Source: Dehalococcoidia bacterium (GTDB lineage: Bacteria > Chloroflexota > Dehalococcoidia > GIF9 > AB-539-J10). From it: a stretch of DNA of 7,275 nucleotides. This document shows, piece after piece, positions 6,991 to 7,275 of the stretch. Location of the stretch: contig DAOVDO010000047.1 of NCBI GenBank assembly GCA_030669525.1, positions 1 through 7,275 on the forward strand. Direction: 5' to 3'. Both the position numbers and the translations under genes were made by a program. Each line of letters opens with the position of its first letter. The stretch's first letter is position 1. The notes beneath the pieces were generated by a model that saw nothing but the letters and a program-made list of their open reading frames with translations, did not search any database and had not been told where the DNA came from.

Positions 6991-6995
6991 GAGGT
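6991..6995 (+). promoter_or_regulatory. Ribosome binding site of the GT20 gene
   Basis: GAGGT matches the Shine-Dalgarno core and lies ten bases before the ATG at 7006. The alternative in-frame ATG at 6982 has only a weak GGGCG upstream, so this site decides the start. Confidence 0.5.
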
Positions 6996-7005
6996 AATAG
7001 ATTTA

Positions 7006-7275
7006 ATGTGGAACAAGGAAAATTTGCGCAACCTTATAAAGGAGAGATTCTCTGACTATCACCTCATAGTTGTCTCTAATCGAGAGCCATATATCCATAA
7101 TTATGTAGCTGGTAAGATTAAATGTGAAGCTGCAGTTGGTGGTGTAACTACAGCACTCGATTCAATAATGCGTGCCACAGATGGTCTATGGATTGCATGT
7201 GGGAATAGCAAGGCTGATAAAGAGATAGCCGACTTCAATAACAAGGTGAGGGTTCCTCTAGAAGAGCCACTTTAC
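7006..7275 (+). CDS. GT20 family synthase, trehalose-6-phosphate synthase-like (N-terminal part)
   Basis: Ninety codons are visible before the window ends. Enzymes of this family transfer glucose from a nucleotide sugar to glucose 6-phosphate, or to a related phosphate acceptor such as glycerol 3-phosphate, making trehalose or glucosylglycerol precursors. The first beta strand LIVVSNREP (20-28) matches the family's VSNR-P start, with E replacing the usual L of OtsA. AVGGVTTALDSIM (43-55) corresponds to the GG loop that contacts the sugar donor, and GLWIACGN (60-67) to the tryptophan-containing strand near the acceptor site. The ATG at 7006 is preferred over the in-frame ATG at 6982 because of its ribosome binding site and because the upstream ATG overlaps a promoter element. 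An in-frame stop at 6964-6966 limits the frame upstream. It is transcribed away from pfkA. The acceptor, and so the exact product, cannot be told from this fragment. Confidence 0.8.
   Translation, partial: MWNKENLRNLIKERFSDYHLIVVSNREPYIHNYVAGKIKCEAAVGGVTTALDSIMRATDGLWIACGNSKADKEIADFNNKVRVPLEEPLY

Noticed and set aside
6982..7005. Earlier ATG at 6982 as GT20 start
   Set aside because: It lacks a good ribosome binding site and overlaps the putative -10 TAAAAT. The ATG at 7006 has GAGGT ten bases upstream.

Overview
The window is an ordinary bacterial chromosomal segment with dense gene packing, moderate-to-low GC and no visible mobile DNA. The gene content (a purine-synthesis cluster, a bacterial ATP-type phosphofructokinase paired with a LacD-type aldolase, and a GT20 sugar synthase whose N-terminus reads VSNREPYIH) would fit a Chloroflexota bacterium, perhaps Dehalococcoidia. 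That assignment rests on recalled resemblance, not on a marker gene, and is tentative.

Positions 1-4100 (plus strand) hold four de novo purine genes in the order purD-purE-purB-purC, separated by 0, 1 and 11 bases, so almost certainly one transcript. They encode steps 2 (GAR synthetase), 6 (N5-CAIR mutase), 8 (adenylosuccinate lyase, which also makes AMP) and 7 (SAICAR synthetase). All four are full length with intact active-site motifs. purD begins at a TTG codon. The first 56 bases may be the tail of an upstream gene. No purK is present, although the PurE looks like the class that needs it.

Positions 4101-4246 are a 146-base gap with a small hairpin directly after purC. Then comes a 206-residue protein of unknown function with one N-terminal membrane segment (4247-4867), preceded by a good ribosome binding site.

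Positions 4921-6880 (minus strand, convergent with the unknown gene) hold pfkA followed four bases later by a LacD-like class I aldolase. Together they can phosphorylate fructose 6-phosphate and cleave the bisphosphate, the committed pair of upper glycolysis.

Positions 6881-7005 are a divergent control region. It contains an extended -10 promoter for pfkA, a sigma70-like promoter for the rightward gene, and an imperfect direct repeat between the two -10 elements. The rightward gene (from about 7006, cut by the window end) is the N-terminus of a GT20 family synthase related to trehalose-6-phosphate synthase, so sugar-phosphate breakdown and sugar-phosphate storage or osmolyte synthesis share a control region. 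I found no convincing previously undescribed system. The best leads are the unknown membrane-anchored protein, the shared pfkA/GT20 control region and the aldolase's true substrate.
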